A DNA stretch of 64,000 bases from Ewingella americana (GCF_006438725.1 NZ_RCZD01000005.1:104380-168379); one strand, 5' to 3'. Counted from the first letter of the stretch, positions 1 through 10,627 are shown. The notes: a model not told the origin generated them from the sequence alone. Made by a program: numbers and translations.

Positions 1-654
1 TGAGAAGCGCTGGTGGAACAGGCAAATGGCCGATTCAAGACGCAGGTCTGCCAGGTCTAAATAGAAACGCGGCAGATCGGCTGGCATACACAAGCCTTTA
101 TAGATCGTGACCACGTTGGAGAAGCTACAGACGTAAAAATCTTTATCGGCAATGCGTTTTTCAATACGGCGACGCGCCATATAGAGGCGGCGTTCCATAT
201 CACGCGGACGCCAACCGGCAGGCGCGTTAACAAAAATTTGCTCGATGCGGGGCAGGGAGGAGAGGGCAATTTCACCGAGAACATCAGGGTTCGTCGGCAC
301 ATCGCGCCAGCCGACCACGGACAGCGTTTCGTTTTGCAGCTCTTCCTCAACAATGCGGCGGCTCGCGGCAGCTTCTTCTTCATCTTTGCTGAGGAATATC
401 ATGCCAACGGCGTAATTTTTAGCCAGACGCCAGCCACGCTCTTCGGCAACCATGCGGAAGAAGCGATCGGGTTTTTGTAACAGCAGGCCACAACCGTCAC
501 CAGTCTTGCCATCAGCAAGAATAGCACCACGGTGTTGCATACGGGCCAGTGCGTGAATGGCTGTACGCACGACCTTATGGCTAGGTTCGCCTTCTATGTG
601 GGCGATCAGGCCGAAACCACAGTTGTCCCTCTCAAGGGATTTATCGTACAACAT
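1..654 (-). CDS. gltB: Glutamate synthase (NADPH) large subunit, N-terminal part
   Basis: Only the first 218 codons lie in the window; the gene runs off the left edge. GltB transfers the amide of glutamine to 2-oxoglutarate, giving two glutamates, in a complex with GltD. The visible part is the glutamine amidotransferase (class II Ntn) domain: the start MLYDKSLERDNCGFG places the conserved Cys12 that becomes the N-terminal nucleophile after propeptide removal, followed by the family blocks ARMQHRGAI, GDGCG and the PADLPRFYLDLADLRLESA region close to the E. coli sequence as I remember it. A GGGGAGG Shine-Dalgarno sits nine bases before the ATG. The gene is divergent from arcB across an 880-bp gap. 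Identification is very secure. Confidence 0.97.
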   Translation of the reverse strand, partial: MLYDKSLERDNCGFGLIAHIEGEPSHKVVRTAIHALARMQHRGAILADGKTGDGCGLLLQKPDRFFRMVAEERGWRLAKNYAVGMIFLSKDEEEAAASRRIVEEELQNETLSVVGWRDVPTNPDVLGEIALSSLPRIEQIFVNAPAGWRPRDMERRLYMARRRIEKRIADKDFYVCSFSNVVTIYKGLCMPADLPRFYLDLADLRLESAICLFHQRFS

Positions 655-1537
655 ATTCGTGAACCTCCCCAGGCTCTGCGAGACTCTCACACCTGTTGCG
701 AGGGGGCTTTTAGACGGGGAAGGCTCACATTTTCGCGCACTCTTGCGGTGCGTTGAATGCCTGAGTTTCCCGGTCAAAGGCCCCTCGTGACGGTTCTCAC
801 AAGTGGTGGTTGACTTGTTTTTATGAGGGAGTCTTCAATTACTGCATAAATATGACGAGTGGTACACCCGTCGAGATTGCTTCCAGCGGACTTCCAACTT
901 AGCGAGAAAGCACAGGCAGGTCAAATACGGATTTAAGTGATAACAAAAAGCCTATAATTGATGGTAGTAGCATGATTTTTAATGATTTATTGCCATTTTT
1001 TAACCCCTGACTTCATTAAGGTTTGTACCCCGAAGTGTGAGCTGTCTCACTGTCCTTAAGGGCCGTCAACTGTGCACCCTGCTGGAAGTGGTGACAATAG
1101 CAGTGTTTTATACTGCAAAATCGTCAGCAGGTGTGCTTTGTGACTATTTTTAACCAGCCGGTAATAATGTACTAAAAGGGCCGCGATAATAAGAATTATT
1201 CATACCACGGCGAATGACTTTATTTGCAGTAATAGTGAATAGTTATTCTTTAAAGGAGGCTGGAGATTAAAGGCTCTTTTTTCGGGGATGGGCGTAAAGC
1301 CTGAAATGAGTGGGGACCTGGCTAATTATAGCCGGGCTATATTGATAATATCACGTTGGTGGTTAGTCAATATCTGCGCGCCATGATGTCCTGATGCACC
1401 ACGGTAAGCCCCTCAACGGTGCAGGCCAGTAGTCTATAACCGTCTTGAGACGCCACGCGACCCGCAGACTGATCTCGGGCTTATATGCGCGGGTAAATGC
1501 GGTATCATTTGAACGTCTTCGTCTTTAGGGAATCGTT
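655..1537. other. Long gltB-arcB intergenic region
   Basis: About 880 bp without a convincing gene. It holds the gltB leader (left) and the arcB promoter region (right). A possible arcB -10 TATCAT lies at 1503-1508 with a poor -35 (TTATAT, 1481-1486). In E. coli gltB is followed on this side by yhcC before arcB; I see no yhcC coding sequence or recognisable remnant here. Short open frames at 532-790 are antisense to gltB or lack coding character. Confidence 0.6.
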
Positions 1538-3877
1538 ATGAAGCAAATCCGGGTATTAGCCCAGTATTACGTTGATCTGATGGTCAAGTTAGGATTGGTG
1601 CGTTTTTCTCTGCTGCTGGCCTCTGCGCTGGTGGTGCTGGCGATGATTGTCCAGATGGCCGTCACCATGTTGCTGCGCGGTCAGGTCGACAGCATCGACG
1701 TGGTGCGCTCGATTTTCTTCGGTTTGCTGATAACCCCCTGGGCAGTCTATTTCCTGTCGGTGGTGGTGGAGCAGCTTGAAGAGTCGCGCCAGCGTTTGTC
1801 ACGGCTGGTCGATAAGCTTGAAGAGATGCGCCATCGCGACCTCGAGCTGAACCAGCAGATGCAAGACAATATTACCCAGTTGAACCAGGAAATAGCCGAC
1901 CGTGTGAAAGCCGAAGAAGCGCGCCTGGCCGTGGTGGATAAGCTTAAACTGGAAATGCATCACCGCGAACAGGCACAGATTGAATTGAGTCAACAATCAG
2001 CCCTGTTGCGCTCTTTCCTTGATGCCTCGCCGGATTTGGTTTACTACCGCAATGAAGACAAAGAATTTTCTGGCTGTAACCGCGCGATGGAACTGCTGAC
2101 CGGCAAGAGCGAGAAGCAACTGGTTGGATTGACGCCCAATGACGTCTATAGCCCGGATATCGCCGAAAAAGTGGTGGAGACCGATGAGAAAGTATTCCGC
2201 CACAATGTTTCGCTGACGTATGAGCAGTGGCTGGTGTATCCCGATGGGCGCAAAGCCTGTTTTGAACTGCGCAAAGTGCCGTTTTATGACCGCATTGGTA
2301 AACGGCACGGGTTGATGGGCTTCGGACGCGATATTACGGAACGTAAGCGCTACCAGGACGCACTGGAAAACGCCAGCAGAGAGAAGACTACCTTTATCTC
2401 AACGATCAGCCATGAGCTGCGTACACCGCTTAACGGCATCGTCGGCCTCAGCCGCATTTTGCTCGACACCCACCTGAACGCTGAGCAGCATAATTACCTG
2501 AAAACCATTCACGTCAGCGCGATCACACTGGGCAATATTTTTAACGACATTATTGAGATGGATAAACTTGAGCGCCGCAAAGTGCAGCTCGACAACCAGT
2601 CGGTTGATTTCACCGGTTTTCTCTCCGATCTGGAAAATCTCTCCGGCTTACTGGTGCAACCAAAAGGGCTGAAGTTTGTCATGCAGCCGGATTTACCGCT
2701 GCCGCATAACATCATTACTGACGGTACCCGCCTGCGGCAGATTTTATGGAATTTGATCGGTAACGCGGTGAAATTCACCCACGACGGTGAAATCGTAGTG
2801 CGTGTGCATCATGACGGCGGCGAGCTGCTGCGCTTTGAGGTACAGGATTCGGGCATGGGTATCCCGCAGGATGAGCAGGACAAAATCTTCGCCATGTATT
2901 ACCAGGTGAAAGATCAGAACGGTGGCAAACCGGCGACCGGTACCGGTATCGGTCTGGCTGTGTCCAAACGGCTGGCGCAGAGTATGGGGGGTGACATCAC
3001 CGTGTGCAGCGAACAGGGCAAAGGATCGTGCTTCACCCTGACGGTCAGCGCACCGACGCTGGATGAACCCGTCAGCGGGACGGAAGAAGAGGACGACCTG
3101 CCACTACCGGCGCTGAATGTGCTGCTGGTGGAAGATATCGAACTTAACGTGATCGTCGCGCGCTCAGTGTTGGAAAAGCTGGGTAACAGCGTGGAAGTGG
3201 CCATGAATGGCCATGACGCGCTAGCGATGTTTGACCCGGATGAGTTTGACCTGGTGCTGCTCGATATTCAGTTGCCGGACATGACCGGTCTGGATATTGC
3301 CCGCAAATTACGTCAGGACTACGCCGGGCGCCACCTGCCGCCGCTGGTGGCACTCACCGCCAACGTGCTGAAAGATAAGAAAGAGTATCTCGACGCTGGC
3401 ATGGATGATGTGCTCAGCAAACCGCTGTCCGTCTCTGCGCTGACCGCCATGATCCAGCAATTTTGGGATCATCAGCCAGACTCTGTTTCTACTGAGGAGC
3501 CTTCTGTGACCACCCAGACGCAAGAATCATTGCTGGATACCGCCATGCTGGAGCAATACATCGAACTGGTCGGGCCGGGCCTGATTTACCAGAGCGCCGA
3601 TATGTTTGAAAAAATGATGCCAGACTACCTTGCCGTGCTTGATTCAAACCTGATCGCCCGCGATCAGGTGGGTATTGCTGAAGAGGGTCATAAGATCAAA
3701 GGGGCGGCGGGTTCGGTAGGATTGAAGCATTTGCAACAACTGGCGCAACAAATTCAGACACCAACGCTACCTGCGTGGTGGGACAATGTTCAGGAATGGA
3801 TTGATGAGTTGAAGCTGGAGTGGCGTAACGATATTAAAACGTTACGTGAATGGACGGCAAACGCTGGAAAAAAATAA
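1538..3877 (+). CDS. arcB: Hybrid sensor histidine kinase ArcB (aerobic respiration control)
   Basis: Membrane sensor that responds to the quinone pool and phosphorylates ArcA through a His-Asp-His relay under low oxygen. 779 residues against 778 in E. coli. Two membrane segments (about 22-45 and 57-77), a coiled coil (80-155), and a PAS domain with the two redox cysteines at exactly Cys180 and Cys241. Then comes the dimerisation/phosphoacceptor domain with His292 in ISHELRTPLNG, an ATPase domain (GMGIPQ, GTGIGL), a receiver domain with the Asp in LVLLDIQLPD (near 576), and a C-terminal Hpt domain with EEGHKIKGAAG (His near 717). All relay residues are present. The start follows an AGGG Shine-Dalgarno. 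It lies upstream of elbB-mtgA as in E. coli. Confidence 0.98.
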   Translation: MKQIRVLAQYYVDLMVKLGLVRFSLLLASALVVLAMIVQMAVTMLLRGQVDSIDVVRSIFFGLLITPWAVYFLSVVVEQLEESRQRLSRLVDKLEEMRHRDLELNQQMQDNITQLNQEIADRVKAEEARLAVVDKLKLEMHHREQAQIELSQQSALLRSFLDASPDLVYYRNEDKEFSGCNRAMELLTGKSEKQLVGLTPNDVYSPDIAEKVVETDEKVFRHNVSLTYEQWLVYPDGRKACFELRKVPFYDRIGKRHGLMGFGRDITERKRYQDALENASREKTTFISTISHELRTPLNGIVGLSRILLDTHLNAEQHNYLKTIHVSAITLGNIFNDIIEMDKLERRKVQLDNQSVDFTGFLSDLENLSGLLVQPKGLKFVMQPDLPLPHNIITDGTRLRQILWNLIGNAVKFTHDGEIVVRVHHDGGELLRFEVQDSGMGIPQDEQDKIFAMYYQVKDQNGGKPATGTGIGLAVSKRLAQSMGGDITVCSEQGKGSCFTLTVSAPTLDEPVSGTEEEDDLPLPALNVLLVEDIELNVIVARSVLEKLGNSVEVAMNGHDALAMFDPDEFDLVLLDIQLPDMTGLDIARKLRQDYAGRHLPPLVALTANVLKDKKEYLDAGMDDVLSKPLSVSALTAMIQQFWDHQPDSVSTEEPSVTTQTQESLLDTAMLEQYIELVGPGLIYQSADMFEKMMPDYLAVLDSNLIARDQVGIAEEGHKIKGAAGSVGLKHLQQLAQQIQTPTLPAWWDNVQEWIDELKLEWRNDIKTLREWTANAGKK

Positions 3878-4125
3878 CCCCAGCCGAAGCCGGGGTGCGC
3901 GAATACTGCGCCAACACCAGGGAAATCGTTAACCCGCGATAGTTTTAAGGGTTTTGGTTTCGCAAGTTTTGGTAATTCTGCCGTAAAGTCTAATACATTC
4001 TGTAGGAATCAACATAACAAATATAAGCTTAACTGTTACAAGATTCATTAAAAACTGTGATGTAGATTAGTCTTTGTCTATACAAAACTTCAAGCCTTTA
4101 TCGCAGGAAATTTTGGAGAATACAA

Positions 4126-4779
4126 ATGAAGCCTGTTGGCGTTGTGCTCTGCTGTGATGATTTTTCCGGTAGAACAGGGTTTCAGGAGGCCTTTTTAGTC
4201 CTTTCTGCCCTTAAAAAACAGGGTGTAAAAAGCCTGTGCATCACTGCTTGTGATATACAACTTGATGTAATAAAGGAATTTTTTTATAAAAAAGAAAAAG
4301 AAGATTTTGTTACGGCAACAGAATCCTCACTTTTATCCTTAAGTGAAATTATTTCACTTAAGGAATCGATTCCTGAGAACCTGAGTGGGCTCATTTTCCC
4401 TGGTGGCTTTGGTCTAATTCGTCGTTTAACTACCCTTGAGACAGATGGAAGCGATTACACAATCGATGAGGAACTGTTCACATTAATGCAGGAAATACAT
4501 AAGCAGAGTAAATCATTGGGGTTCATCAGTCAGGCCGCAATATTGGCACCAAAACTGGCGGGAGCCGAAGTGCGGGTCACGCTAGGCACTGATATTGATC
4601 GCGCGGAACTCCTTGATGCGATTGGGGCCGAACCGGTTCTGTGTCCGGCTGATGATATTGTCATCAATCTGGAAATGAAGATTGTTAGCACTCCGGGCCT
4701 GCTGTCGGAACAATCCGAAGGTGAAGCGGCTCTGGGGATTGATAAGCTGGTCAGATGTGTTACGGAATGGATTGAATGA
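4126..4779 (+). CDS. elbB: ElbB-like DJ-1/PfpI superfamily protein lacking the usual nucleophilic Cys
   Basis: Same length (217 residues) and position as E. coli elbB (arcB-elbB-mtgA), a DJ-1/PfpI-fold protein reported to have weak glyoxalase activity. Family landmarks are seen: an N-terminal beta-strand [14 protein letters not shown] (91-96), [26 protein letters not shown], and KIVSTPG. However, the nucleophile-elbow segment reads LGFISQAA, so the position of E. coli Cys135 holds Ser135. The N-terminal third is AT-rich and diverged, while the C-terminal third is well conserved. The stop overlaps the mtgA start (ATGA), so the two are translationally coupled. I infer that cysteine-dependent activity is lost or replaced; a non-enzymatic or xenologous variant is possible. 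Confidence 0.8.
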   Translation: MKPVGVVLCCDDFSGRTGFQEAFLVLSALKKQGVKSLCITACDIQLDVIKEFFYKKEKEDFVTATESSLLSLSEIISLKESIPENLSGLIFPGGFGLIRRLTTLETDGSDYTIDEELFTLMQEIHKQSKSLGFISQAAILAPKLAGAEVRVTLGTDIDRAELLDAIGAEPVLCPADDIVINLEMKIVSTPGLLSEQSEGEAALGIDKLVRCVTEWIE

Positions 4780-5507
4780 GTAAATCGTCAGGTATAGCCC
4801 TCTTCACGGCACCAATAAGGTGGCTCAAGCGCCTTCTAATACTGTTCGTTGGCTTATGGGTCGCGGGAATTTTCCTGTTTTCCTTTTTGCCGGTGCCTTT
4901 CTCCGCCGTGATGGTTGAGCGGCAAATTTCAGCCTGGTTGACCGGCGATTTCGGCTATGTTTCCCATTCTGACTGGGTACCAATGAGTGAAATATCCTCG
5001 CCGATGGCGCTAGCAGTCATGGCCGCGGAAGATCAAAAATTCCCCGAACATTGGGGTTTTGATGTTGACGCCATTCAGTCTGTGCTGGAAAAAAGTGACA
5101 AAGATGAGGGTCGAATTCGCGGCGCTTCGACACTTTCTCAGCAAACCGCCAAAAATCTGTTCCTGTGGGATGGCCGCAGTTGGCTGCGCAAAGGGCTGGA
5201 AGCGGGGCTAACCGTCGGCATTGAAACGGTGTGGAGTAAGCGCCGTATTCTGACGGTGTACCTGAACATTGTGGAATTTGGGGACGGTATTTTCGGTGTG
5301 GAAGAAGCCGCGCAGCACTTCTTTCATAAACCGGCGAGCAAGCTGACAGCCTCTCAGGCCGCACTGCTGGCGGCGGTACTTCCCAACCCGCACCTGTTTA
5401 AAGTGAATGCCCCTTCGGCTTATGTGCTGCGTCGCCAGCAGTGGATCCTGCGCCAGATGAGCCAGCTTGGCGGTGACAGTTTCCTCAGCGAGCACAAACT
5501 GCGTTAG
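4776..5507 (+). CDS. mtgA: Monofunctional biosynthetic peptidoglycan transglycosylase MtgA
   Basis: Polymerises lipid II into glycan strands at the outer face of the inner membrane, without a transpeptidase domain. 243 residues, near the 242 of E. coli. One N-terminal membrane anchor (about 17-40) is followed by a GT51 domain: [14 protein letters not shown] carries the catalytic Glu, then [38 protein letters not shown] and the [23 protein letters not shown] block are typical motifs. The ATG overlaps the elbB stop codon in ATGA. A bidirectional terminator follows at 5529. Secure call. Confidence 0.96.
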   Translation: MSKSSGIALFTAPIRWLKRLLILFVGLWVAGIFLFSFLPVPFSAVMVERQISAWLTGDFGYVSHSDWVPMSEISSPMALAVMAAEDQKFPEHWGFDVDAIQSVLEKSDKDEGRIRGASTLSQQTAKNLFLWDGRSWLRKGLEAGLTVGIETVWSKRRILTVYLNIVEFGDGIFGVEEAAQHFFHKPASKLTASQAALLAAVLPNPHLFKVNAPSAYVLRRQQWILRQMSQLGGDSFLSEHKLR

Positions 5508-5528
5508 TTCTTCCTGCCTGTGAGTATA

Positions 5529-5563
5529 AAAAAGGGCCCAGCATGCGATGCTGAGCCCTTTTT
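5529..5563. terminator. Bidirectional terminator between mtgA and dolP
   Basis: A-tract, 15-bp stem around loop GCG with one mismatch, then T-tract; it can end transcription from both convergent genes. Confidence 0.85.
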
Positions 5564-5584
5564 ACTCACTTTCTGCAATACCTG

Positions 5585-6160
5585 TCACTTCACGTAAGTA
5601 AACGCCGTGGTGACATGTTTCACGCCGCTGACGCCGGCGGCAATGCTCGCCGCTGACTTGCCTTCTTCCTGAGTGACCAGACCGAGCAGGAACACTTCAC
5701 CGTTTTCGGTGGTGACTTTCACGTTGGAAGATTTCACTGAGTCGCTGGTCAGGATCTGCGAACGCACTTTGGTGGTGATCCAGGTATCCATAGAAGCGGT
5801 ACCCATGCTGACCGGTTTACCGGTGCGGATCTCGTTATACACTTCGTTCGCTCCCTCGACCCCCATGGTGATCTGTTTAGCGCGGGCGGCCATATCTGGT
5901 GTTGGGGCCTGGCCGGTTAACAGAACTTTGCCCTGATAAGCGGTGGCCACAATACGGGCTTCGTCCTTAAGTTGTTTGTCTTTGCTGATCGCGTTGCTTA
6001 CCCGCGCTTCCAGCGTACCGTCATCCACCTGCGTGCCCACGGAACGCGGATCGGTGGTGGTTTTGGTCGCGACACCGGCGACGCCAACAACAGCGGCGGC
6101 CACGCACCCCTGTAACAGCAGGGCGCTTAACAATAGTGCAAAAAGAGGACTTGCCTTCAT
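5585..6160 (-). CDS. dolP: Outer-membrane lipoprotein DolP, dual BON domain
   Basis: Lipoprotein of 191 residues, the same length as E. coli DolP (formerly YraP). In E. coli it binds anionic phospholipid at the division site, supports outer-membrane integrity and affects the BAM complex. A signal peptide ends in the lipobox LLQGC with Cys19. Two BON domains follow (about 46-115 and 125-190): the first contains ARIVATAYQGKVLLTGQAP, the second WITTKVRSQILTSDSVKSSN and NGEVFLLGLVT. It lies nine bases downstream of diaA on the same strand, so the two are probably cotranscribed as part of a yraN-diaA-dolP group, as in E. coli. Confidence 0.96.
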   Translation of the reverse strand: MKASPLFALLLSALLLQGCVAAAVVGVAGVATKTTTDPRSVGTQVDDGTLEARVSNAISKDKQLKDEARIVATAYQGKVLLTGQAPTPDMAARAKQITMGVEGANEVYNEIRTGKPVSMGTASMDTWITTKVRSQILTSDSVKSSNVKVTTENGEVFLLGLVTQEEGKSAASIAAGVSGVKHVTTAFTYVK

Positions 6161-6169
6161 TGGAACTCC

Positions 6170-6760
6170 TTAATCGTCCTGGTGAGGGAACAGCGTGTTA
6201 TCAATCAGGTCACAGAGACAGTTGACGGTGAGCATGTGCATTTCCTGAATACGTGCGCTGCGGTGGGACGGAATTCGGATCTCAACATCGTGAGGGCCCA
6301 GCAAACCAGCCAGTTCACCGCCGTCATACCCCGTAAGAGCAACGATAGTCATATCGCGGGTCACGGCGGCTTCCACCGCTTTGACGATATCACGGCTGTT
6401 ACCCCGGGTGGAAATAGCCAGTAAAACGTCACCGGCCTGGCCCAGTGCGCGCACCTGCTTGGCATAAATCTCTTCGTGCAGGCGGTCATTAGCAATGGCC
6501 GTCAGCACAATGTTATCCGCACACAGGGAGATAGCAGGCAGGCTTGGGCGTTCGGTCTCAAAACGGTTAATCAGACTGGCTGAAAAATGCTGGGCATTGG
6601 CTGCTGAGGTACCGTTACCGCAGCACAGGATTTTGTTGCCGTTCAGCAGCGATTGCACCAGTGTCATCGCGGCGCGGGAAATCGCATCAGGCAGCGCTTC
6701 TGCCGCAGCAATCTGGGTTTGAATACTTTCAGTAAAGCAGGCTTTGATTCTATCCAGCAC
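6170..6760 (-). CDS. diaA: DnaA initiator-associating protein DiaA
   Basis: Homotetrameric SIS-fold protein that binds several DnaA molecules and promotes orderly initiation at oriC. 196 residues, the E. coli length, and close to it over most of its length: [57 protein letters not shown] and [20 protein letters not shown] segments are all present. The second residue block [12 protein letters not shown] differs from E. coli only at the first positions. It is placed between yraN and dolP as in E. coli. Confidence 0.97.
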   Translation of the reverse strand: MLDRIKACFTESIQTQIAAAEALPDAISRAAMTLVQSLLNGNKILCCGNGTSAANAQHFSASLINRFETERPSLPAISLCADNIVLTAIANDRLHEEIYAKQVRALGQAGDVLLAISTRGNSRDIVKAVEAAVTRDMTIVALTGYDGGELAGLLGPHDVEIRIPSHRSARIQEMHMLTVNCLCDLIDNTLFPHQDD

Positions 6761-6826
6761 GTGATTTAGTCCAGTCAGTAAAATGTCGGCTGCGCGGTCG
6801 GGCAGGCCGTCAGTCTCAAAACAATC

Positions 6827-7195
6827 TCAATCCGCATTGAAAGCATCCGTCAGCCATTCTATCTGGCTGCCTGTGATGGCTAAAACATCAAAACGGCAAG
6901 ATGATGTGTCAAAGCTTGCATTTCTTCCTGCAAGCCAGAAAGAGGCGGCCTGTAATAACCGCTTCTGTTTTTGATGCGTTACGCTGGCCGCCGCACCCCC
7001 AAACAAGGCGTTACGACGGTAGCGAACTTCAACAAACACCCAGGTATGTTGATCGCGCATGATCAGGTCAATTTCACCCAGCCGGCACGCCACGTTGGCG
7101 GCGACGAAAATTAACCCCGCATTTTCGAGATAGCGACGGGCGAAGACTTCATAGTCTGCGCCACGCTCGCGGGTGGTCTGCAATTTTTTAAACAT
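6827..7195 (-). CDS. yraN: UPF0102 family protein YraN (endonuclease-like fold)
   Basis: Small protein (122 residues) of the UPF0102 family, whose fold resembles Holliday-junction resolvases and restriction endonucleases; its role is not established. The conserved nuclease-like core is visible: [24 protein letters not shown] and VFVEVRYR (E..D..E-x-K/R pattern), then [15 protein letters not shown]. It lies between lpoA and diaA on the same strand, the standard gamma-proteobacterial order. The start [12 protein letters not shown] is shorter than the E. coli N-terminus by a few residues. Confidence 0.93.
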   Translation of the reverse strand: MFKKLQTTRERGADYEVFARRYLENAGLIFVAANVACRLGEIDLIMRDQHTWVFVEVRYRRNALFGGAAASVTHQKQKRLLQAASFWLAGRNASFDTSSCRFDVLAITGSQIEWLTDAFNAD

Positions 7196-7255
7196 CAGTA
7201 CATCCTTGTACCACTACCCTGCAGTATGAAATGCCTTGGGTAAGCTAAAACCGTT

Positions 7256-9280
7256 TTACGAAGAAACCGGCACCAGCGCGCCCTGGCGGTATTGCAGCCA
7301 TGGCAGTTTGCGGTGGATCACGCAGTTCTCGTTGGCGCTCAGTTGACCGGTGGTACCGGAAACCTGGAAGCCAGGGATTTGACGCATCTGGGAGAAATGA
7401 TTGGCCAGATCCCATGCATCGATACCCATGGCGTAGAGACGCACCAGCGAATAGTCGTTTTTGAACTGGCTGGCTGCCTGCTGCATTAACGCCGGATTGT
7501 TACCCGCCAGCAGAGGGATATCGCTGAACTGCACGCCTTCCATTTCCAGACGATAATCCGGGCCTGCACCGGCCTGATAGCTGCGTGAGCTGGCATAAAC
7601 CGCCGGCTTATTACGGCCACTGACGGCCAGGTCGATCATCGGCTTGATGAGGGTCAGCTCATCTTGTGTCGCGACGATATACACCGAATCCACATTCCCG
7701 GAAATGCCGCCGCTGGTGGCCTGAGTGATTTGATCATCGCTTGGTGGAGCCGGGATGGTGATCCCGCCGATGGTCACACCCTGCTGGGCCGGAGCTGCCG
7801 CTTTAGATGTGCTCAACACCGGTGTACCGGTCAGGCGAATACCGCTGCGAATCGTCGATTTCAGTTCAGAATAGGAGCCCAGATCCTGCTTCAGTACAGT
7901 CTGGCCGCCCTGTTTTTGCCATTCAGTGGCAAAGGCCTGCGCGATACGGTCACCGAAGCTGCCACGAGGTACCAACAGCAGTGGCATCTGACGATGCTGC
8001 GCCCACATATGGCGTGCCGCATCCTGCGCTTCGTCTTCCGGCGAGAGCGCAAAGTAACAGATATTCGGACTGTTTTTCTCAGTTTCTGGCTGATTTAGCG
8101 CCAGAACGTTCAATGACGTCTGAGTAGAGCCCAGTTCTGTCACTTTATCTTTTAACAGCGGGCCCACCACGATGCTTGCACCATCTTGCTGTGCCTGAGC
8201 CAGCAGTACGGCCAGTGGCTGAGTGCTGGTGTCATAAACTTTCACCTGCGCACGCGGATTTACCGGGGCTGCACTGATGGCCGGCGCCGCAGACGTTGCG
8301 GGTTGCGGGTTGGCTGCCGTGGTCTCGGCCGCCGACGGGCTGACGGCCGCATTTGGATCGGTTTGTGGCACGGCGGCGTTAGGATCCGCCGGGGCCTGCT
8401 GTGGCGCTGGCTGGCTTGGTAAGCCGTTTATGGCGGCATTGAAGCCTTGCTGAATCGCATTCCCGTAAACCTGCGCTGCGCCGCTCATCGGCAGGAACAG
8501 GGCGATTTTTTCGGTAGAAGAGGGCTGGAAGCTGAGCACGCTGTTCAACTGGGTCGGCAAGGTTGTTGCTGCCGGGTTAACCGGATAACGGCGCTGCCAG
8601 TCTTTGATACCGGCTTTCAGCAGATCGGGATCTTGCTTATTACTCAGCCAGACGCTGAGCAGATCCAACCAGCCTTGCAACGTATTTTCATTGGCATTGA
8701 TGGTGATACTGCTGACATCCTGCGGCGTCATTTGCGTCAGCGCACTCCAGGTCGCGTCGATATTGTCCTGATGCGGTTTGCCTTGCAGCAGAGGTTCCTG
8801 AGCAATATAAGCGCGCAGCAGGCCCAGGCTGGTGTGGCCTTGGCTGGCGTCGATTTGCGCCTGATAGAAACGGGCTTTCTGTGCATCATTTAAATTGGCC
8901 GGATCAAGCTTGCTGAGCGTTGTTGCCGCCGCCGGATAATTCTGCTGGGCAACCTGAACTTCAGCGCTGACCAGTTGCTGTTCCTGAGCCTGTGCTGCGC
9001 TCAGTTTTTGTGGCAATTGTGCTAATTGATCAGCAGCCTGTGGCGCTTTGCCTTCGCGCAACAAGGCACGAACTGCAAGTAATTGCCAGTCAGCCTTGGT
9101 ATCATCACCGTTTTGCTGTGCCTGTTGCAGATAATAGTCTGAGCTGCCAGTCGCCTTGGCCTGAACGGTTTCAGTCGGCGTCTGCGGAGCCTGGCTCGAA
9201 CAACTGGCGAGAAGCATCGCCACGATAACGGCAGGGATTAAACGTCCCGTGCGGGTACGAAAAGTAGTTGAGGAAGGCAT
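7256..9280 (-). CDS. lpoA: Outer-membrane lipoprotein activator of PBP1A, LpoA
   Basis: 674-residue lipoprotein that spans the periplasm from the outer membrane and stimulates the transpeptidase activity of PBP1A. Signal peptide with lipobox LLASC, Cys27. The N-terminal part (about 40-255) is helical and TPR-like. The C-terminal part (from about 257, KIALFLPMSGAAQVYGNAIQQGF) is a periplasmic-binding-protein-like domain. A low-complexity insertion rich in Pro, Ala, Gln and Asn (about 292-345, DPNAAVPQTDPNAAVSPSA) sits inside it; such linkers vary among genera. It is divergent from rsmI, as in E. coli. Confidence 0.96.
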   Translation of the reverse strand: MPSSTTFRTRTGRLIPAVIVAMLLASCSSQAPQTPTETVQAKATGSSDYYLQQAQQNGDDTKADWQLLAVRALLREGKAPQAADQLAQLPQKLSAAQAQEQQLVSAEVQVAQQNYPAAATTLSKLDPANLNDAQKARFYQAQIDASQGHTSLGLLRAYIAQEPLLQGKPHQDNIDATWSALTQMTPQDVSSITINANENTLQGWLDLLSVWLSNKQDPDLLKAGIKDWQRRYPVNPAATTLPTQLNSVLSFQPSSTEKIALFLPMSGAAQVYGNAIQQGFNAAINGLPSQPAPQQAPADPNAAVPQTDPNAAVSPSAAETTAANPQPATSAAPAISAAPVNPRAQVKVYDTSTQPLAVLLAQAQQDGASIVVGPLLKDKVTELGSTQTSLNVLALNQPETEKNSPNICYFALSPEDEAQDAARHMWAQHRQMPLLLVPRGSFGDRIAQAFATEWQKQGGQTVLKQDLGSYSELKSTIRSGIRLTGTPVLSTSKAAAPAQQGVTIGGITIPAPPSDDQITQATSGGISGNVDSVYIVATQDELTLIKPMIDLAVSGRNKPAVYASSRSYQAGAGPDYRLEMEGVQFSDIPLLAGNNPALMQQAASQFKNDYSLVRLYAMGIDAWDLANHFSQMRQIPGFQVSGTTGQLSANENCVIHRKLPWLQYRQGALVPVSS

Positions 9281-9342
9281 TCAGTTTCCAGTGATGTTTT
9301 TTTCAAGATGCTCAATATTAAATCGGCAATCCGGATGAAACA

Positions 9343-10212
9343 ATGAATCAACACGATCAAGCAGATATTTCTGCATCAACGCTCTACATCGTACCGACTC
9401 CGATCGGCAATTTAGGGGACATTACCCAACGTGCGTTGGCCGTGCTGAACAGCGTCGATTTGATTGCGGCGGAGGATACCCGCCATACCGGATTACTGCT
9501 GCACCACTTTGGCATCAGCGCCAAAATGTACCCGTTACATGACCATAACGAACAGCAAAAAGCAGAGCATTTACTGTCGAAACTCCAGGAAGGTCAAAGC
9601 ATTGCGCTGGTATCGGATGCAGGAACGCCGCTGATCAATGACCCCGGCTACCATCTGGTCCGTCGCTGTCGTGAAGCCGGTATTCGTGTGGTACCGCTGC
9701 CAGGTGCTTGCGCGGCCATCACGGCCTTGTCTGCCGCCGGTTTGCCGTCGGATCGCTTCTGCTACGAAGGTTTTCTGCCCGCCAAAACTAAATCGCGAAA
9801 AGACACCCTGCAGGCGCTGATCGAAGAGCCGCGTACGCTGATTTTCTACGAATCGACCCATCGCCTGCTCGACAGTTTGCAGGATATGGTCGAAGTTTGG
9901 GGGCCAAATCGTTACGTTGTGCTGGCGCGTGAACTGACCAAAACCTGGGAAAATATTCGGGGTGACGCCGTGGGCGCATTACTGGCCTGGGTGCTGGAGG
10001 ATGAAACCCGCAAACGTGGTGAAATGGTGTTAATTGTTGAAGGTCATAAAGTCGACACCGAAGCACTGCCTGCCGAAGCGCTGCGTACATTAGCCATGCT
10101 GCAAAAAGAGTTACCGCTGAAAAAAGCCGCCGCACTGGCCGCGGAAATCCATAATGTGAAGAAGAATGCGTTGTATAAATACGCACTCGACCAGCAAGAG
10201 GGTGACAAGTAG
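9343..10212 (+). CDS. rsmI: 16S rRNA (cytidine-1402 2'-O)-methyltransferase RsmI
   Basis: Methylates the ribose of C1402 in the 30S decoding centre, together with RsmH. 289 residues, tetrapyrrole-methylase fold: [19 protein letters not shown] at the N-terminus, [33 protein letters not shown] and [29 protein letters not shown] are family signatures. The C-terminus carries the usual small lysine-rich helical domain. It ends just before rnpB. Confidence 0.97.
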   Translation: MNQHDQADISASTLYIVPTPIGNLGDITQRALAVLNSVDLIAAEDTRHTGLLLHHFGISAKMYPLHDHNEQQKAEHLLSKLQEGQSIALVSDAGTPLINDPGYHLVRRCREAGIRVVPLPGACAAITALSAAGLPSDRFCYEGFLPAKTKSRKDTLQALIEEPRTLIFYESTHRLLDSLQDMVEVWGPNRYVVLARELTKTWENIRGDAVGALLAWVLEDETRKRGEMVLIVEGHKVDTEALPAEALRTLAMLQKELPLKKAAALAAEIHNVKKNALYKYALDQQEGDK

Positions 10213-10224
10213 GGTGTAATGCCC

Positions 10225-10230
10225 TATTAT
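10225..10230 (+). promoter_or_regulatory. Likely -10 element of rnpB
   Basis: TATTAT eight bases before the predicted first base of the RNase P RNA. It lies immediately after the rsmI stop. Confidence 0.6.
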
Positions 10231-10237
10231 CCGCCGC

Positions 10238-10615
<378 letters not shown>

Positions 10616-10627
10616 TATAAAAGAAAA

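Noticed and set aside
532..790. Short + strand open frames near the gltB start
   Set aside because: They overlap gltB antisense and its leader, and lack Shine-Dalgarno and similarity.
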